DNA of 64,000 nucleotides from Candidatus Riflebacteria bacterium HGW-Riflebacteria-1 (GCA_002839445.1 PGYB01000014.1:1-64000); one strand, 5' to 3'. Shown: positions 43,340 through 52,640, counted from the first letter of the stretch. Made by a program: numbers and translations. Notes: a model not told the origin generated them from the sequence alone.

Positions 43340-45510
43340 TATCTGATCTCCTGTGGCAACGGGCCAAAACTGAAGGTTAACAGCTGGCTGTCTGGTGAAA
43401 TGCCATCTGAACCTGCAGGTTTCGCGGCAAGCGCAGTAAAATACACAAGGTCTGTGCCCTGAAAAGTTTTGGCCTCGGCGCTGTTGCGCACCAGCTTTTT
43501 CATGGCAAGGGCTCCCTTAATTTCGTCTGGTGGCGATCTGAAAATAACCTGGCCGTTCTCGGTCGTGTCTGAAAAAGCGATAATCGCAGCCTGCACCCTG
43601 GCATCAGGCGGCGTTTTGAATATGACGTTGCCATTGAGCGTGACGAGATAGAGCAGGCAGTCATCGCGAAAACCTGCCGGGATAACCGGTGCTTCGACGA
43701 TCAGATCACCGTTTTCGACAATGATACCGCCGGATGACATATATTCGAGCTGGCGATTTATTGTGATTCCCGACGAAAAACTCACCCAGCCGTCAGCAGC
43801 CAGGCGATTCTGACTGAGCAGCCCCTGCCGTTTCAGCAACAGCATTGCATCCGGTTCTGCTTCGTTGTCTATGCTGTGTGACACCATGGCTGCATCGGCA
43901 AAGCCTTTGGCAAAGGCCGACATCGTCTTTAGGTCAGCCACTTCCGGGTAAACGTCGGCAAAAACGCCAGGAACCTTGTGGGTAGCGTCATGTGCTGAAC
44001 TTTTGACGAAGCGGCTGAGAAGGTCAGATTCCGAAAAAAGCGAATACGCATCAGGATTGGCAGGACTGTGAATAAAACCAAGGCCCTGATTATAAGGTCG
44101 ATGGTTAACGCGAGATGAGTATTGGGTTAAGTATCTTTTGAAAGATGCGGGACTGTTGTCCAGGCCGAAAGCACTCTGCAGATCGCTATATTCAGGCAGG
44201 GCAATGCAGTTGTAATAATAGGCATCCGGCATCATGGGGGGAGCGTATGAGAGATTGCTCAGATAAAGGGGTTTGCCAGGTTTGCCGCTGTCACTTTTCA
44301 TAATCGCTATGGTCAGATACTGGCTTAGCACGTTTCCCTGCACCAGAGTTGGCGAAGGATAACCCTGCTGCCCAAACAGGCGAAAGATTGAGCTGAACTG
44401 CATGCGCCATTCCTGAACCTGTTTCAGGCCGACAAATCCCGATTCAATATGGCGGTAGAACGACTGATTTTGCGCGTCAACACCGTCAGAGACTCCCTTG
44501 TCGAGAAAACTTATCAGCATTCTGCCATTTTCAGCCGAATTCCCGGCGTGAACCGGGTAGATACCGTCAAAATCAAGGCGGCGGAAGAACTGGAATTCTT
44601 CGCCGCAACCAGAGTTAAGATTTACAACATCTGAACGTGCAAGATTGAGAGCTATTGGGCTGTTACCACCAAGATAGACCAGGCCGCGCTGATCTTCGAC
44701 GAAATTGCGAAATTCGGTTTGTAGCTGCAGCTTGAGCCTGCCATCGTTATTCAGCACAAGCGGTTGAGCGGTTGTGCGGGTCTCGGCGATATTACCCAGT
44801 GAGGTTACGCTTACCTGGTTGTAGTCGACATCGAATTCTCCGCTGCCTAGCCGGGCGTTTTCAATATAAAGGTTGTACTTCGACAAAACTGGAACATGTG
44901 CTGATGCTACGCGCAATGGGCAGGAATAATGGAAATCCAGCGAAGTCGAATAACTTTCGGAGTGAATGATCGTCAGATTAACGGTGATTCGTATATTGCC
45001 GTTTTTGTTGCGTGTGTAAGCGGCGGGCGCAGCACCGGTCTGGGTAAAATCGTCGCGCATTACCGAGATGGTTATAGACTCTTCGAGTTCGTCGCCATAA
45101 CCTGCGGCCTGCCAAAACTGCTCAAGCAGCAGGGCAAAGTGACTGTCGTCATCTTCTTCGAGCGGCATGGGGAAATGTTTCTCTGACTCGAACCTGCTGA
45201 GGGGCTGCGACAGGTAGTCGTAAAGTGGCGCCATTGCCGAGCCTGGTGCTGGCCTTGCCTGGCGCGTCTCAAGACTGTTATTGAGCTGTGCCGAATATTT
45301 GAGCTTATGAGCGGTAAGAGTTGCAAGCGCAGCCGCGAGTTCGCTCAGTTTCTCTTTTTTACCGATTCTGTTGGCGGCATCAGACTGGTGACTTAGAAAT
45401 CGAGAATAACCGAGTGCAAAAAGAAACATGCAGAAAAGTATCGCCGTCGTTACCAGCAGAATAGAGCCTGTGCGCTGGCGGCAATAATCGTTTTTGCAGT
45501 TGCGTCTCAA
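43339..45510 (-). CDS. Large PilX-like pilus-assembly protein
   Basis: A 723-aa protein. The N-terminus (RQRTGSILLVTTAILFCMFL, then FALGYSRFL) resembles the PilX/GspK membrane entry, without the usual Glu5. A long extracytoplasmic region follows, with beta-rich segments; residues about 590-670 (SGGIIVENGDLIVEAPVIPA, NGNVIFKTPPDARVQAAIIA) look like a parallel beta solenoid. GspK and PilX sit at the pseudopilus tip; at 723 residues this one is much larger than usual, so it may carry an adhesive tip domain (inference). It overlaps the SH3b gene by ATGA. Confidence 0.75.
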   Translation of the reverse strand: MRRNCKNDYCRQRTGSILLVTTAILFCMFLFALGYSRFLSHQSDAANRIGKKEKLSELAAALATLTAHKLKYSAQLNNSLETRQARPAPGSAMAPLYDYLSQPLSRFESEKHFPMPLEEDDDSHFALLLEQFWQAAGYGDELEESITISVMRDDFTQTGAAPAAYTRNKNGNIRITVNLTIIHSESYSTSLDFHYSCPLRVASAHVPVLSKYNLYIENARLGSGEFDVDYNQVSVTSLGNIAETRTTAQPLVLNNDGRLKLQLQTEFRNFVEDQRGLVYLGGNSPIALNLARSDVVNLNSGCGEEFQFFRRLDFDGIYPVHAGNSAENGRMLISFLDKGVSDGVDAQNQSFYRHIESGFVGLKQVQEWRMQFSSIFRLFGQQGYPSPTLVQGNVLSQYLTIAIMKSDSGKPGKPLYLSNLSYAPPMMPDAYYYNCIALPEYSDLQSAFGLDNSPASFKRYLTQYSSRVNHRPYNQGLGFIHSPANPDAYSLFSESDLLSRFVKSSAHDATHKVPGVFADVYPEVADLKTMSAFAKGFADAAMVSHSIDNEAEPDAMLLLKRQGLLSQNRLAADGWVSFSSGITINRQLEYMSSGGIIVENGDLIVEAPVIPAGFRDDCLLYLVTLNGNVIFKTPPDARVQAAIIAFSDTTENGQVIFRSPPDEIKGALAMKKLVRNSAEAKTFQGTDLVYFTALAAKPAGSDGISPDSQLLTFSFGPLPQEIR

Positions 45511-45986
45511 GGAGCTATTTCCTGTTCAATGTTGATTTCGAATACTTTATTGTTTTCAAGCAGCTGCTGGCGCTCAGGCAGTTTCTGAGCACGTGTCCAG
45601 GGATCTGAATTGTTGACAATGGTTTCGAGGTCGAGCGGAGTCGTCATGTTACTGGTTTCAATCGTCTGGCTGTCAGTTATCGTAACGTAGCTGGACCAGA
45701 TATAACCGCTGAGTGGAGCCGTAATCTTGTACCAGCTGCCAGAAGTGGCCTCGATGGTCACCGTATCGCCATTGACCACATGACCCTTTACCGGATAATC
45801 CATGCCCGGCCCCTCGCGCACAATAAGGCAGCCGTTGTATGGCGCCTGCAGCGGTACATTCTTGACTTCGCCCTGCCGCGCGACGTTAAGTTCGACAGCG
45901 ACTGTCTGCATGGCTGTCATGCTGATAACAGCTATTACCATCAGGACAACTCGGTAAAAAAGACCGGTGCTATGTCTGTTCATCAC
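45507..45986 (-). CDS. Exported SH3b-domain protein
   Basis: A 159-aa protein with a signal peptide or anchor (YRVVLMVIAVISMTAMQTVA) and an SH3b domain at about 45-105 (GCLIVREGPGMDYPVKGHVV, GSWYKITAPLSGYIWSSYV). It probably binds the wall. The C-terminal tail is charged and helical. ATGA overlaps on both sides place it firmly in the pseudopilin operon. Confidence 0.8.
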   Translation of the reverse strand: MMNRHSTGLFYRVVLMVIAVISMTAMQTVAVELNVARQGEVKNVPLQAPYNGCLIVREGPGMDYPVKGHVVNGDTVTIEATSGSWYKITAPLSGYIWSSYVTITDSQTIETSNMTTPLDLETIVNNSDPWTRAQKLPERQQLLENNKVFEINIEQEIAP

Positions 45987-48685
45987 TTTTTCTCCCTGCT
46001 CGGCAAAAGAGTCGATTCAATACGATCTCCGACAACTGAGTCGATTTTGACCCTGGCGTTAAAATGTTGATTCTTGCGCAAAGGCAGAACACCTTTTCCA
46101 TGTCTGACCAATAGCGGGGCCTGGAGTGCCGGACTATGCAGCAGCAAGCTGTCTGCATAATTCTCTTCGATACGGCCGAACACTACTCTTTCCTGGCCGG
46201 ATTCGACGGGCTGCCGCCAGTGTTCGAAGCGGTGAGCCGCTTCTTTTTTGCCAGTGCTGCTGCTGGTGTTTGTGGTCGCGCGCGCGCTGCTCGCCGGCTT
46301 GTTTCCAGGGCCGGCCATGAACAGGTAAAGACCCATGGCCAGTATGATGGCGGCTGGAACGGCTAACTGTGCGATCATCGGCAGGTCCTGCCATTTGTCT
46401 GCCAGGCCGGACAGGCCTCCTGACAACATAGCAAAAAGCCCTTGCCCTGAGCTGGTTTGTGCTTTGAGCTTTCGCAGAGTGCTCTGGGCGAGCGCAGCTA
46501 CTTCCGGATTGCTGTCGGTTATCAGTGCTGGCAAATGTTCTGGTAGTTCGCCAGGATTTATGGCGAGCAGGCATGAAATGGCAAAACATCTGATTTCGGG
46601 CAGGTTGTGCTGCAGAAGCGTGCTGGCGCCGGCTGAAAATTGCGGCTTTGCCGTGTTGCTTACACAATCAAGCATGAAGGGAAGCACCGTTGCCGGCCAG
46701 TTACCCCAGCGCTGCTGCTGCAACATGGGAGCCGCCAGACGGGCTGTCTGTGGTGTCATCATGGCAAGCGTGGCGGCTACTTCAACCCATACAGGAACTT
46801 CTTGCGCGAGGCTGCGTTTCAGCGTCTGTACTGGTGAGAATGATTTCTGGCTTCGCAGTTCTATTGCTTTTATGGCTGTTTGGATGGCGAACGTCGGCAA
46901 TTCTGCTGTTTCGTTATCTGCCATGTCGACTAATGTGTCAGTTTCGATTTCATTATCTCTGATAGCCTTTATCAGCTGGAAGATTCTTGCTGCCGGCTGA
47001 CTGCTGGAATAATGTGTGAGAATTTCTTGTGCTGCTTTTGGCGGCGGTGCTTTCTGCTGGCTGATTTCCTGGGCTTTATGTCGCTGCGACTGCTGCAGCG
47101 TCGAACCTTGTTTTTCGGCGCGACCAAGCATGATTTCTTCGCTGCTGAAGCCAGAATCAGGGCTGCTGCCCGGTTTCGCTTCTGATAGCTTGAGCCCCGC
47201 TTTTTCGCAGAGAGCGCTGATAATGGCATGCCGTTCCGCGTTTGTTACGCCATTTTGCGTGCTTTTCACCAGTTGCATAAGTGTTTCATGCGACAGGGGT
47301 TCAGGCAATTGCGTGACAATAAGGTCGAGCAGCTCTTTTTCTGTTTCAAGGGCAAGAGCTCTGAGTAACAGCGGCAGGGCAAACGCTTTGTCAAGACGGG
47401 TGAGAACATTTATGCCGGTGCGTCGGCGCGCCGGTGTTGCCGAGAAGAGATACTGTTCAAGGAGTTTTTCTGCCCGCACCGGCGTAACTCGCGCCATAGC
47501 CGAAAGACCAGCTATCTGCAGTTTGATGTCGCGCATCTGCAGAATAGCCGGCAGATGCGGCATCAGAAATTCAGGCTCAATGACTGCCAGGCTGTCGACA
47601 ATTGCCTGAAGAGTCGGCAACGAGAGTTGTAACGAAAATTTTGTTTTAAGCCAGGCGGCAGACTGTGAAAGATCTTTCGCCGTCTGTTGCTGGAGAAGTC
47701 CGGCTTGAATGGCCTCGCTCAGACTGGCAAGACGTTTTTCATCGCTGACTGCTCTGGCCTTGTCGATCAAAGCAGCCGCGAAAACTCTGGGTTCGTCTTG
47801 TATCAGATTTATTCTGGCAAGAAACTCGCACTGCTGATCAAGCACATTTTTGATAATTGGCGCTTTTTCGGCAATGGTTTCAACTGCTACCGCTGCGATT
47901 GCCTGTGCTACTTCCATGTCGGGGTTGATGATCAGCAGTTGACCGGCCTGAACCAGCAGGGCGGGCTCAACTTCCTTGATCATAAAACGGATCAGGTCAC
48001 TTTTAATGCGATCGAAGGGCAGAAAAAAGGCGTGGGCCAGTGCTGCCCGCCGTTCATCAATTATTTCAGAGGCAAGCATGTCACTCAGCTGGCAGAGAGC
48101 TTCCTGTGGGTGCCAGCGATGCAGCAGTCTTATGGCGCGCGACCTGATACCTGCCGATTCGCTGGTAAGCAACGGGTATAAAAAACTTCGGAGTTTTTCT
48201 GGCTGAATGCGGCTCAGGCCTTCGACTGCAAGTATGGTCACTGCGGGGTTCGCGTGTGAACACCATGATTCAAGCAGCGCGACATCCTGCGTGTCGCCAA
48301 ACCTGCTGTAAAACCCGACGAGTATTGGCAGAAGCCCGGCTGGCAGACTGTGCAGACTGGCTTTACGTAGAACATTGAGCGCCGGGACCGCGGTTTCTTT
48401 GTTCGCCTGCAGCAGCAGGCGCAGCACGCGTGGCCATTCAGGCTGCTTTTGCTTAAGCAGGCTGTCAAGTTCGGCAGGATTACTATCGCCAGCGGTCTGG
48501 TCAGGATGTGCCAGCCAGCTTAGATAGAGCTTAAGGGCCGGGTCAGTTTCAGTTTCGGCGGCCTGTCGGAGTTTATCGGGTACAACCTCACCACCAGTAA
48601 GCTCGTGCAGTCTGAGAATGGCAAAAAGCCGAACTGCAAGGTCTTTGGCGTCAAGGTTGTTGAGTAATGGCGAGAAACTGGACAA
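45983..48685 (-). CDS. HEAT-repeat protein with one C-terminal membrane segment
   Basis: A 900-aa protein. Residues 1-760 are stacked HEAT repeats (examples: NPAVTILAVEGLSRIQPEKL, LPAILQMRDIKLQIAGLSAM, LPEIRCFAISCLLAINPGEL). One membrane helix at about 767-790 (LAVPAAIILAMGLYLFMAGP) leads to a short periplasmic domain (RVVFGRIEENYADSLLL). No signal peptide: the repeats should face the cytosol. It looks like an inner-membrane platform for the pilus-like genes it is coupled to (ATGA overlap with the SH3b gene); that role is inferred. Confidence 0.82.
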   Translation of the reverse strand: MSSFSPLLNNLDAKDLAVRLFAILRLHELTGGEVVPDKLRQAAETETDPALKLYLSWLAHPDQTAGDSNPAELDSLLKQKQPEWPRVLRLLLQANKETAVPALNVLRKASLHSLPAGLLPILVGFYSRFGDTQDVALLESWCSHANPAVTILAVEGLSRIQPEKLRSFLYPLLTSESAGIRSRAIRLLHRWHPQEALCQLSDMLASEIIDERRAALAHAFFLPFDRIKSDLIRFMIKEVEPALLVQAGQLLIINPDMEVAQAIAAVAVETIAEKAPIIKNVLDQQCEFLARINLIQDEPRVFAAALIDKARAVSDEKRLASLSEAIQAGLLQQQTAKDLSQSAAWLKTKFSLQLSLPTLQAIVDSLAVIEPEFLMPHLPAILQMRDIKLQIAGLSAMARVTPVRAEKLLEQYLFSATPARRRTGINVLTRLDKAFALPLLLRALALETEKELLDLIVTQLPEPLSHETLMQLVKSTQNGVTNAERHAIISALCEKAGLKLSEAKPGSSPDSGFSSEEIMLGRAEKQGSTLQQSQRHKAQEISQQKAPPPKAAQEILTHYSSSQPAARIFQLIKAIRDNEIETDTLVDMADNETAELPTFAIQTAIKAIELRSQKSFSPVQTLKRSLAQEVPVWVEVAATLAMMTPQTARLAAPMLQQQRWGNWPATVLPFMLDCVSNTAKPQFSAGASTLLQHNLPEIRCFAISCLLAINPGELPEHLPALITDSNPEVAALAQSTLRKLKAQTSSGQGLFAMLSGGLSGLADKWQDLPMIAQLAVPAAIILAMGLYLFMAGPGNKPASSARATTNTSSSTGKKEAAHRFEHWRQPVESGQERVVFGRIEENYADSLLLHSPALQAPLLVRHGKGVLPLRKNQHFNARVKIDSVVGDRIESTLLPSREKK

Positions 48686-48705
48686 TTGATGTGTTTTTCA
48701 GAGCG

Positions 48706-49638
48706 TTACCATAAAAATGGCAGGGCAATGCGAATCTGTTTGAGAAGTTCGTTAACAATCTTTTTCAGGGTTGCTTCATCGGGTGGCGGCGGTGCGTCGG
48801 TCACTGCAGGTGTCTGGACAACGCCGGGAGTCGTTGTGGTTGATGGCTGTGCCGGTTGCGTGGAGCTGGACCCTGCGCCTGTGGTTGGCTTAACTGGCGG
48901 CTTTGCAGCTGTGCCGCTGCCGGGAGTTGCCGGAGTGGCAGTTGCTGGTGTTGGCTTAACGCCCATGGCATCGGCTACTGAGTAGTAAATTGCGACGTGG
49001 TGAACCTTGCGGTTCTGGAGCTTGATTGAGTCGACGCCCTGGTTGCCGTCAATAGAAACCAGATCATTACCATCGATCGATTTGACGATGAAATGGTGGT
49101 TTTTATCATTAAACTCTTTTTTCATGATCGCAATATCGCCGGGGCCCATGTTTGCCGTGTCGCCACGGTATTTGCAGCCGATCAATCTGGTGTTCCAGTG
49201 AACGTTCAGCCCGGCGGTGCGCCAGGCCCAGGTGCCGAAAATACCGCACCAGTCATTAATTTTTTTGCGGACAGTCTGCAGGATTTTCAGCCAGCCTGGC
49301 TTTTCCTTTTCCATGTCGTTGACCTTGTAGGCAGCTGAGTAGAATTCTTTAAGATGCTGCCAGCCAACTCTGTAACCATCTTCGCCTTTTTGATCGACAA
49401 CCAGCCCGACCTTGCTCTCGGCGAGTTCGATGATGCGCTGGCGCATGGCGCTGACGTCGTCGGTGGGCTGTGCTGGGGCAGGCTGTTCGCTGACGGTTCC
49501 GTCATCATCGTCTGGCTGGGTGACCAATGGCAAATCCTGCGCGCCCATGTTCTCAACGCTCTCTTCAAGAGATTGTGCAAAAGCTGGAGCGAACATCATA
49601 GCGATAATAATAATCGCGGCCAGACAGTAATACTTCAT
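48706..49638 (-). CDS. Exported CHAP-like amidase/peptidase protein
   Basis: A 310-aa protein with a signal peptide ending at MFAPAFA. A CHAP-like domain at about 65-215 has Cys131 (NDWCGIFGTWAWR), His181/His182 (NHHFIVKSIDGN) and the Asp/Asn of SIDGNQ, the Cys-His-Asn order of wall hydrolases. A Pro/Thr-rich linker (225-285) and a basic amphipathic tail (KKIVNELLKQIRIALPFLW) follow. The mature start AQSLEESVEN resembles that of the divergent gene at 49750 (AQSLEEIVDK). GAAGGAGA precedes the ATG. It probably heads the HEAT/SH3b/pseudopilin operon (20-base gap). Confidence 0.8.
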   Translation of the reverse strand: MKYYCLAAIIIIAMMFAPAFAQSLEESVENMGAQDLPLVTQPDDDDGTVSEQPAPAQPTDDVSAMRQRIIELAESKVGLVVDQKGEDGYRVGWQHLKEFYSAAYKVNDMEKEKPGWLKILQTVRKKINDWCGIFGTWAWRTAGLNVHWNTRLIGCKYRGDTANMGPGDIAIMKKEFNDKNHHFIVKSIDGNDLVSIDGNQGVDSIKLQNRKVHHVAIYYSVADAMGVKPTPATATPATPGSGTAAKPPVKPTTGAGSSSTQPAQPSTTTTPGVVQTPAVTDAPPPPDEATLKKIVNELLKQIRIALPFLW

Positions 49639-49749
49639 AATGTCTCCTTCAACGATCAGACTTCTATTTATTTATGCGCTTATGATAACATATTTTCTGC
49701 TGTACCATATACTTATGGCGCAAGCCAATCTGTTGAGTGGAGATGGAAA

Positions 49750-50934
49750 ATGAAACGGATCTTGAGCACGCTTGTTGTTCTGTTTGTATGTTCTCTGGCC
49801 TGTGGGTATGCGCAGAGCCTCGAAGAAATAGTCGACAAGGCAAGACCAGATGATTTGAATATCAGCGAAGTTCATCAGGATAATCGTAAGGGAAAAAGCC
49901 GCGTGTCTGAGGGATTTGCCGAGACGGTAGTTCCTTCGCCGTCTGGCATGTTGTCGTTTGAGCGCATGCTTTCATTTGTAAAAAATCTTATCGCTGAATT
50001 GTTTGGCGAAGAAGGCACAGAAGGCGAAGGTCAGCCGGCGGGTTCGGGCGCAGAAACCGTATCTGGTGGCACAGAAGGTGGCTTGACCGGAAATCAGCCC
50101 GAAGAGCCAGCAACAGAGACCCCGGCCGTTACCAGGCCTTTAGGTGGTTATGAGGCAATCCCGATTCGCGCTGGCGCCGCCGGTTCTGGCAGCGAATTTA
50201 TGAAGCGCACCGAGAAAATGACGCCGGCGCAGCGTGAAGAAGCGATTCTCGCTGAGATACTTGCCGGCAATATTCCTTCATTTCTGCGCGAATTCAAGGA
50301 AATCGAAGTCAGCCGCAAGCTTAAAGATGGCAAAGTTCATGTTATCAAATACAAGGTCATGCCCGATGTGCTGGCTATCGGCAATGACAGCGATTTTGTC
50401 CGCATGCCGATGAGTCCGCTCGCCGCGCAGGTTATAGCAGAAAAATTCGGTTGCATACTTCCTACTACCCAGATGTCTGATGATATTTATCAGAAAGCGC
50501 AGACCAGGCTGACGCCGAGCCCGATGTCAGGCGGCCAATACCCGAACTGGCAGCAGCGTATGACCAAAAATGAGTTTTACACTGAGCACCAGCGGCTGGT
50601 TGAAGAGAAGTGTCGCAAGGCCGGGCATCAGAACGGCATGCTCATCGCGGGTCACAAGAAAGATGTTATCATCAGCAACTTTCTTAACAGTCACCCCAAA
50701 AGCGTTATTATTTATGGTTGGCACGATTCGCGCAACGGTGGCAAGCCGATTCAGGGATACGGCTGGGGTCATGAGGTGACCTACGCCGACTACAGTCACG
50801 GTATCAGGCTGATCGCCACTGAGGTTGAGGTCGATGGCGAGAAAATGGATATTAAAGATGTGCTAGCCGACAAGACGCTGTCTCAGCTTCTCAGCAAAGA
50901 GGGTTCGGTAAAAAACACCCGAGCTCATCGCTGA
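49750..50934 (+). CDS. Exported protein with a conserved C-terminal domain of unknown function
   Basis: About 394 aa. Signal peptide to residue 20, mature start AQSLEEIVDK (like the divergent CHAP-like protein), acidic Gly/Pro/Glu linker 85-135, then a domain at about 145-394 with AGHKKDVIISNFL, SVIIYGWHDSRNGGKPIQ and HEVTYADYSHGIRLI. I recall this GHKKD...YGWH...YADYSHG block in other secreted bacterial proteins without a known activity. The conserved His, Lys and Asp residues suggest an enzyme. ATG 49750 has a GGAG site. The gene is transcribed alone and closed by a strong terminator. Confidence 0.75.
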   Translation: MKRILSTLVVLFVCSLACGYAQSLEEIVDKARPDDLNISEVHQDNRKGKSRVSEGFAETVVPSPSGMLSFERMLSFVKNLIAELFGEEGTEGEGQPAGSGAETVSGGTEGGLTGNQPEEPATETPAVTRPLGGYEAIPIRAGAAGSGSEFMKRTEKMTPAQREEAILAEILAGNIPSFLREFKEIEVSRKLKDGKVHVIKYKVMPDVLAIGNDSDFVRMPMSPLAAQVIAEKFGCILPTTQMSDDIYQKAQTRLTPSPMSGGQYPNWQQRMTKNEFYTEHQRLVEEKCRKAGHQNGMLIAGHKKDVIISNFLNSHPKSVIIYGWHDSRNGGKPIQGYGWGHEVTYADYSHGIRLIATEVEVDGEKMDIKDVLADKTLSQLLSKEGSVKNTRAHR

Positions 50935-50952
50935 TCAATAGGGCATCTCAGA

Positions 50953-50989
50953 CCGCATCGGTTAGGAATGACCGGTGCGGTTTTTTTTT
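50953..50989 (+). terminator. Rho-independent terminator
   Basis: CCGCATCGGT pairs with ACCGGTGCGG (one G-U pair) around TTAGGAATG, followed by nine T. It lies 18 bases after the stop of the exported protein gene. Confidence 0.85.
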
Positions 50990-51403
50990 CATGCAGAATG
51001 GCCATGCTACTGGTGCAAAGCCACATCTATAAAATTTATATTCGCCAGGTAGATCTGAATCGGCTGGGCTTAGAGGGGTTCGCTTATTTGCTGGCTGCAG
51101 CCAAAGGGACTGATACGCAGAACAGAACCAGTTACGTATCTTATACCATTCACAGAAAATTCGTTCACAGCAAAAAACTGGATATCGGAGTCGTCTTTGT
51201 GTTTGTCATTCTACGCGTAGCAAAGCGTAGTCGCAGAATCCATGACTTTACCGGCATTCTGGATCCTGCGACTCCGCGCAGGATGACGATTACGACGTGC
51301 AGATATACTAGTGTGACCAAAAAAATGTGGGGCCAGGACTGGATGATTTTGTAGAAAATGCCGATGAGTGTCGTAAGAGTTCTCAAAGGAGGGCGTATCG
51401 AGT
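50990..51403. other. Intergenic region with REP-like palindromes
   Basis: Apart from the palindromes I see no good gene. A 128-codon frame from 50968 starts in the terminator and reads through the palindromes, so I do not call it. Confidence 0.4.
51206..51288. repeat. Two REP-like palindromes
   Basis: The first palindrome (51206-51242) folds through ATTCTACGCG...CGCAGAAT with the centre TAGCAAAGCGTA. The second (51254-51288) has the perfect 8-bp stem ATCCTGCG/CGCAGGAT around ACTCCG. Both share the CATTCT...GCGACT...GGAT(G/C) theme of extragenic palindromes. Confidence 0.5.
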
Positions 51404-51580
51404 ATGGAACCCTGGATGAGCTTCACGAATTCACAATTCAATCACCATTCGTTCTTGCGCTGGGCCAAGGGTGGCTCAAAATCAAAGAAAGAGGAAAAGG
51501 CTGCTGAGAGAGTCTTTGACGCCATGGCTATCGATGATGCTATGGATAAAAGCCTGATGTTAACAGCGTTTTCTGCCTGA
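51404..51580 (+). CDS. 58-aa protein upstream of the HDAC-like gene
   Basis: AAAGGAGGG at 51385-51393 precedes ATG 51404. The product (MEPWMSFTNSQFNHHSFLRW, then AKGGSKSKKEEKAAERVFDA and MAIDDAMDKSLMLTAFSA) has a basic middle and a helical acidic end. TGA at 51578-51580 is only 4 bases from the next start, and that gene lacks a strong ribosome site, so the two are probably translated together. No family recognised. Confidence 0.5.
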   Translation: MEPWMSFTNSQFNHHSFLRWAKGGSKSKKEEKAAERVFDAMAIDDAMDKSLMLTAFSA

Positions 51581-51584
51581 AAGC

Positions 51585-52640
51585 ATGGAAGAAGTCCGCA
51601 CAGGAGGCGTTATCCTCTATAACGAAAAGCTCCTGGAATACGACCCCCTGACCCAGAAACCGGAAGGGGGTCGTCTGTCGTTGATCATAGATCAGCTGCA
51701 GAAAAACGGGTTGTGGGAAGGCGCCGCGCGTTCGGCCGATATTGCGCCGATGAAGCGTTTGCGCGAGATTCACGATCCTGACTTTTTAAACGATCTGCAT
51801 CGCCGCAGTTACAGCGGAGCTGAGCAGCTCGACGCTTACACGCCTCTTATCAAGGAATCATTCGAGATTGCAAGATTTGGTGCTGGAGGTGTTCTCGACG
51901 CTGTCGATCTGGTTATGAGCGGGCAGGCCGAGCGGGCATTCTGTCTGACAGCAATGCCGGGACATCATGCTTCGCGCACTTCTTTCGGCTTTGGCAGCCT
52001 GGTTAATCCGATTGCTGCCGGCGCGCATTACCTGACCAAAAAGTTCGCGCTCAAGCGTGTTGCGATCATCGATCTTGACGCCGAACATGGCAAGGGCACC
52101 CAGGAAATTTTTTATCATCGCAAAGACGTGATGACCGTTTCCCTGCACGAATATCCGGGCGTAACCGGTACCGGCCATTATGAAGAGCTCGGTCAGAGGG
52201 GCGCACAGGGCTATAACCTGAATATTCCATTTGTTTCGGGATATGGCGACCGCGAATATCGCGTCTGTCTCAAGGAGATCGTCGAAAAGATTCTGATTCA
52301 GTATCAGCCTGAATTCATCATGCTCGGCTTTGGCAGCAACGTGCTGATCGATGACCCGGGTTCTCATCTTAGAGTGACTGAAGAGGGATTACTGAATACA
52401 GTGTCGATTGTAAAAGGCTTTGCTGACCAGTTTTGTGGCGGCAAAATTATATCGGTTCTTGAGGGTGGCACGCCTGGCAACCTCATGGCGAAAGCAACTG
52501 CACAACATGTAAGTTTATTGCTCAACAATTTAACCATGCTGGTCGATAAGGTTAACAAAGATGAACTTATATCCTACGCAGACTGGTACAGCTATGCAAA
52601 ATTGCTTAAAGCACAGTTCAAAAAATTCTGGAAATTATAA
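51585..52640 (+). CDS. HDAC-fold protein with altered catalytic residues
   Basis: A 351-aa protein of the histone deacetylase/acetylpolyamine amidohydrolase fold. Recognisable blocks: PGHHAS (His127/128), FGFGSLVNPIAAGAHYL, IDLDAEHGKGTQEIFYHR, TVSLHEYPG and VLEGGTPGNL. The usual zinc loop D-x-H-H-G reads Asp165-Ala-Glu167-His168 here, the second zinc aspartate region (GFDAHxxDP) reads GFGSNVLIDDP, and the transition-state Tyr of GGY is Thr296. Deacetylation may be lost or changed. The substrate is unknown. Cytosolic, and coupled to the 58-aa gene upstream. Confidence 0.8.
   Translation: MEEVRTGGVILYNEKLLEYDPLTQKPEGGRLSLIIDQLQKNGLWEGAARSADIAPMKRLREIHDPDFLNDLHRRSYSGAEQLDAYTPLIKESFEIARFGAGGVLDAVDLVMSGQAERAFCLTAMPGHHASRTSFGFGSLVNPIAAGAHYLTKKFALKRVAIIDLDAEHGKGTQEIFYHRKDVMTVSLHEYPGVTGTGHYEELGQRGAQGYNLNIPFVSGYGDREYRVCLKEIVEKILIQYQPEFIMLGFGSNVLIDDPGSHLRVTEEGLLNTVSIVKGFADQFCGGKIISVLEGGTPGNLMAKATAQHVSLLLNNLTMLVDKVNKDELISYADWYSYAKLLKAQFKKFWKL

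Noticed and set aside
50968..51354. 128-codon plus-strand frame
   Set aside because: Begins in the terminator hairpin and reads through REP-like palindromes.
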